Under the pieces are notes generated by a model. It searched no databases. It was given only the letters and a program-made list of their open reading frames with translations, and was not told the DNA's origin. DNA of 64,000 nucleotides from Anaerolineales bacterium (GTDB lineage: Bacteria; Chloroflexota; Anaerolineae; Anaerolineales; Villigracilaceae): the NCBI GenBank assembly GCA_014379595.1, contig JACMLM010000035.1, positions 269,667 to 333,666 of the forward strand, written 5' to 3'. Each line of letters begins with the position of its first letter. Position 1 is the stretch's first letter. Shown piece after piece: positions 63,105 through 64,000 of this stretch. The position numbers and the translations under genes were made by a program.

Positions 63105-64000
63105 ATGACATCACGCAAATTGCCTAAATACATGACTGAACTTTGGCAGCAAGTTATTCATGCTGCACATGCTCTCAACGACCGCACAAATGGCTGGTTG
63201 GGAATGTTGGGAACTGCATTAAAAAAAACTTTAATGCCCGATACGGGAGTGATGGCATCCTCAATTGCATATATTGCACTTTTCTCTCTTTTTCCTTTAA
63301 TTCTTTTGAGTATTTCAATTGCCAGTTTTAGTTTTGGGCCATCCATTGATCAACAGGTCACAATCGAAAGATTGGAATTCGTTGCGCCAGCTTTGGGGCA
63401 ATTATTAGGTCAAAATATCGATGCCATCATCCGCACCCGCGGCCCAGTGACCAGCTTCGCTTTGCTTGGATTAGTATGGTCTGCATCAACGATCTTTAAC
63501 ACGTTAACCTATACTCTTAGCAAGATCTGGCAAATGCGGCAAAGCCGTGCCGCATGGAAGCGACGCGGAATGTCGATGTTGTTTGTTATGGCGTTTGTTG
63601 GTCCAACACTTTTTCTGATCTCATTTGCAGGCAGCGTGATCGCCAATATCCGCTTTTGGCTGCCTGATTTGATCCTGCCGTTTTGGTATGGCATCAGTTT
63701 AATATTGACCATTCCGCTTGATATTATTTTATTCATGGTGCTATATATGCTGTTCCCGCATGGTACATCCACCTGGCGCGAGATACTGCCTGGAGCTGTT
63801 GGGGCTGGTGTACTGTGGGAGCTTGCCAAGAAAGCATTTCTATCTTTTGTTGCCACTTATATCTCGATCTCAAATCTGATCTATGGGAGCCTGGCAGCCA
63901 TCATTGCCTTTCTTTTATGGGCATATATCAGCAGTCTCATTTTTATCTTTGGCGCGTACTTGAGCGTATCGTATTGGGAGTTGAAGGAGAAGCAAAAATA
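63105..64000 (+). CDS. YihY/BrkB-family membrane protein (stop codon cut by the window end)
   Basis: Opens at the ATG at 63105 (MTSRKLPKYMTELWQQVIHA), 3 bp after recQ. It runs 298 codons to the end of the window, where the last two bases TA are the likely start of a stop codon, so the gene is almost whole. Six helices are seen. Family blocks include SIAYIALFSLFPLILLSISI, WSASTIFNTLTYTLSKIWQM and PGAVGAGVLWELAKKAFLSF with SNLIYGSLAAIIAFLLWAYI. The BrkB/YihY family is widespread; its role is not settled (once called RNase BN by mistake). It may be cotranscribed with recQ. Confidence 0.93.
   Translation, partial: MTSRKLPKYMTELWQQVIHAAHALNDRTNGWLGMLGTALKKTLMPDTGVMASSIAYIALFSLFPLILLSISIASFSFGPSIDQQVTIERLEFVAPALGQLLGQNIDAIIRTRGPVTSFALLGLVWSASTIFNTLTYTLSKIWQMRQSRAAWKRRGMSMLFVMAFVGPTLFLISFAGSVIANIRFWLPDLILPFWYGISLILTIPLDIILFMVLYMLFPHGTSTWREILPGAVGAGVLWELAKKAFLSFVATYISISNLIYGSLAAIIAFLLWAYISSLIFIFGAYLSVSYWELKEKQK

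Noticed and set aside
1..64000. tRNA, rRNA, riboswitch or phage genes
   Set aside because: No T-loop/acceptor pattern, rRNA-like stretch, phage structural or integrase gene was seen by eye; a covariance-model search would be needed to rule out small RNAs.

Overview
The window looks like chromosomal DNA of a Chloroflexota bacterium, most likely class Anaerolineae. This is inferred from gene content: two DUF2298 (Chlor_Arch_YYY) membrane proteins, a MalT-like regulator with a BTAD end, kelch and NHL surface proteins, an unusually long SecA, and intergenic inverted repeats. GC content looks moderate. I saw no rRNA, tRNA, CRISPR array, insertion sequence or prophage. About 40 protein genes fill the window.

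1-15061 (minus strand): a tightly packed set of envelope-glycan genes. In transcription order these are a GT4 glycosyltransferase, two methyltransferases, a GT-C glycosyltransferase, a 1631-residue GT-C/DUF2298 fusion, a DUF952 protein, a second DUF2298 protein, another GT-C-like protein and the start of cytidylate kinase. 15196-16179 (plus) is an NHL-repeat lipoprotein. 16266-22930 (minus): lepA, a lysyl-PG-synthase-like flippase protein, rhomboid, a sugar-nucleotide epimerase, a small membrane protein and a sulfatase-fold protein.

22931-31274: a signalling-rich stretch. It holds a double-TIR membrane protein, a divergent SPFH/flotillin-like protein, an LRR-Roc-COR (Roco) protein with an unassigned C-terminal domain, and a PH-SHOCT membrane protein. 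31372-36851 (plus): an ECF sigma factor overlapping an anti-sigma factor with an outside beta-propeller, then two tandem kelch membrane proteins. 36984-37784 is a creatininase-family amidohydrolase.

37835-42118 (minus): a three-gene unit made of a 127-residue protein, a membrane-spanning nSTAND ATPase with TPR repeats, and an SH3-like lipoprotein. The first two share a short N-terminal motif and are the best candidate here for an undescribed system. 42302-51094: a membrane protein, aconitase, adenosine deaminase and secA. 51498-54558: a response regulator and histidine kinase pair flanked by two related inverted-repeat elements.

54786-60669 (minus): a MalT/BTAD regulator, then (after a terminator-like hairpin) a 47-residue hydrophobic peptide, a DUF5317 membrane protein, a 91-residue protein and a PAS-GAF-HD-GYP phosphodiesterase. 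This is a second candidate system, possibly peptide signalling. 60924-64000 (plus): recQ and a BrkB/YihY membrane protein that lacks only the last base of its stop codon. All functions are read from sequence and family knowledge; no database search was run.
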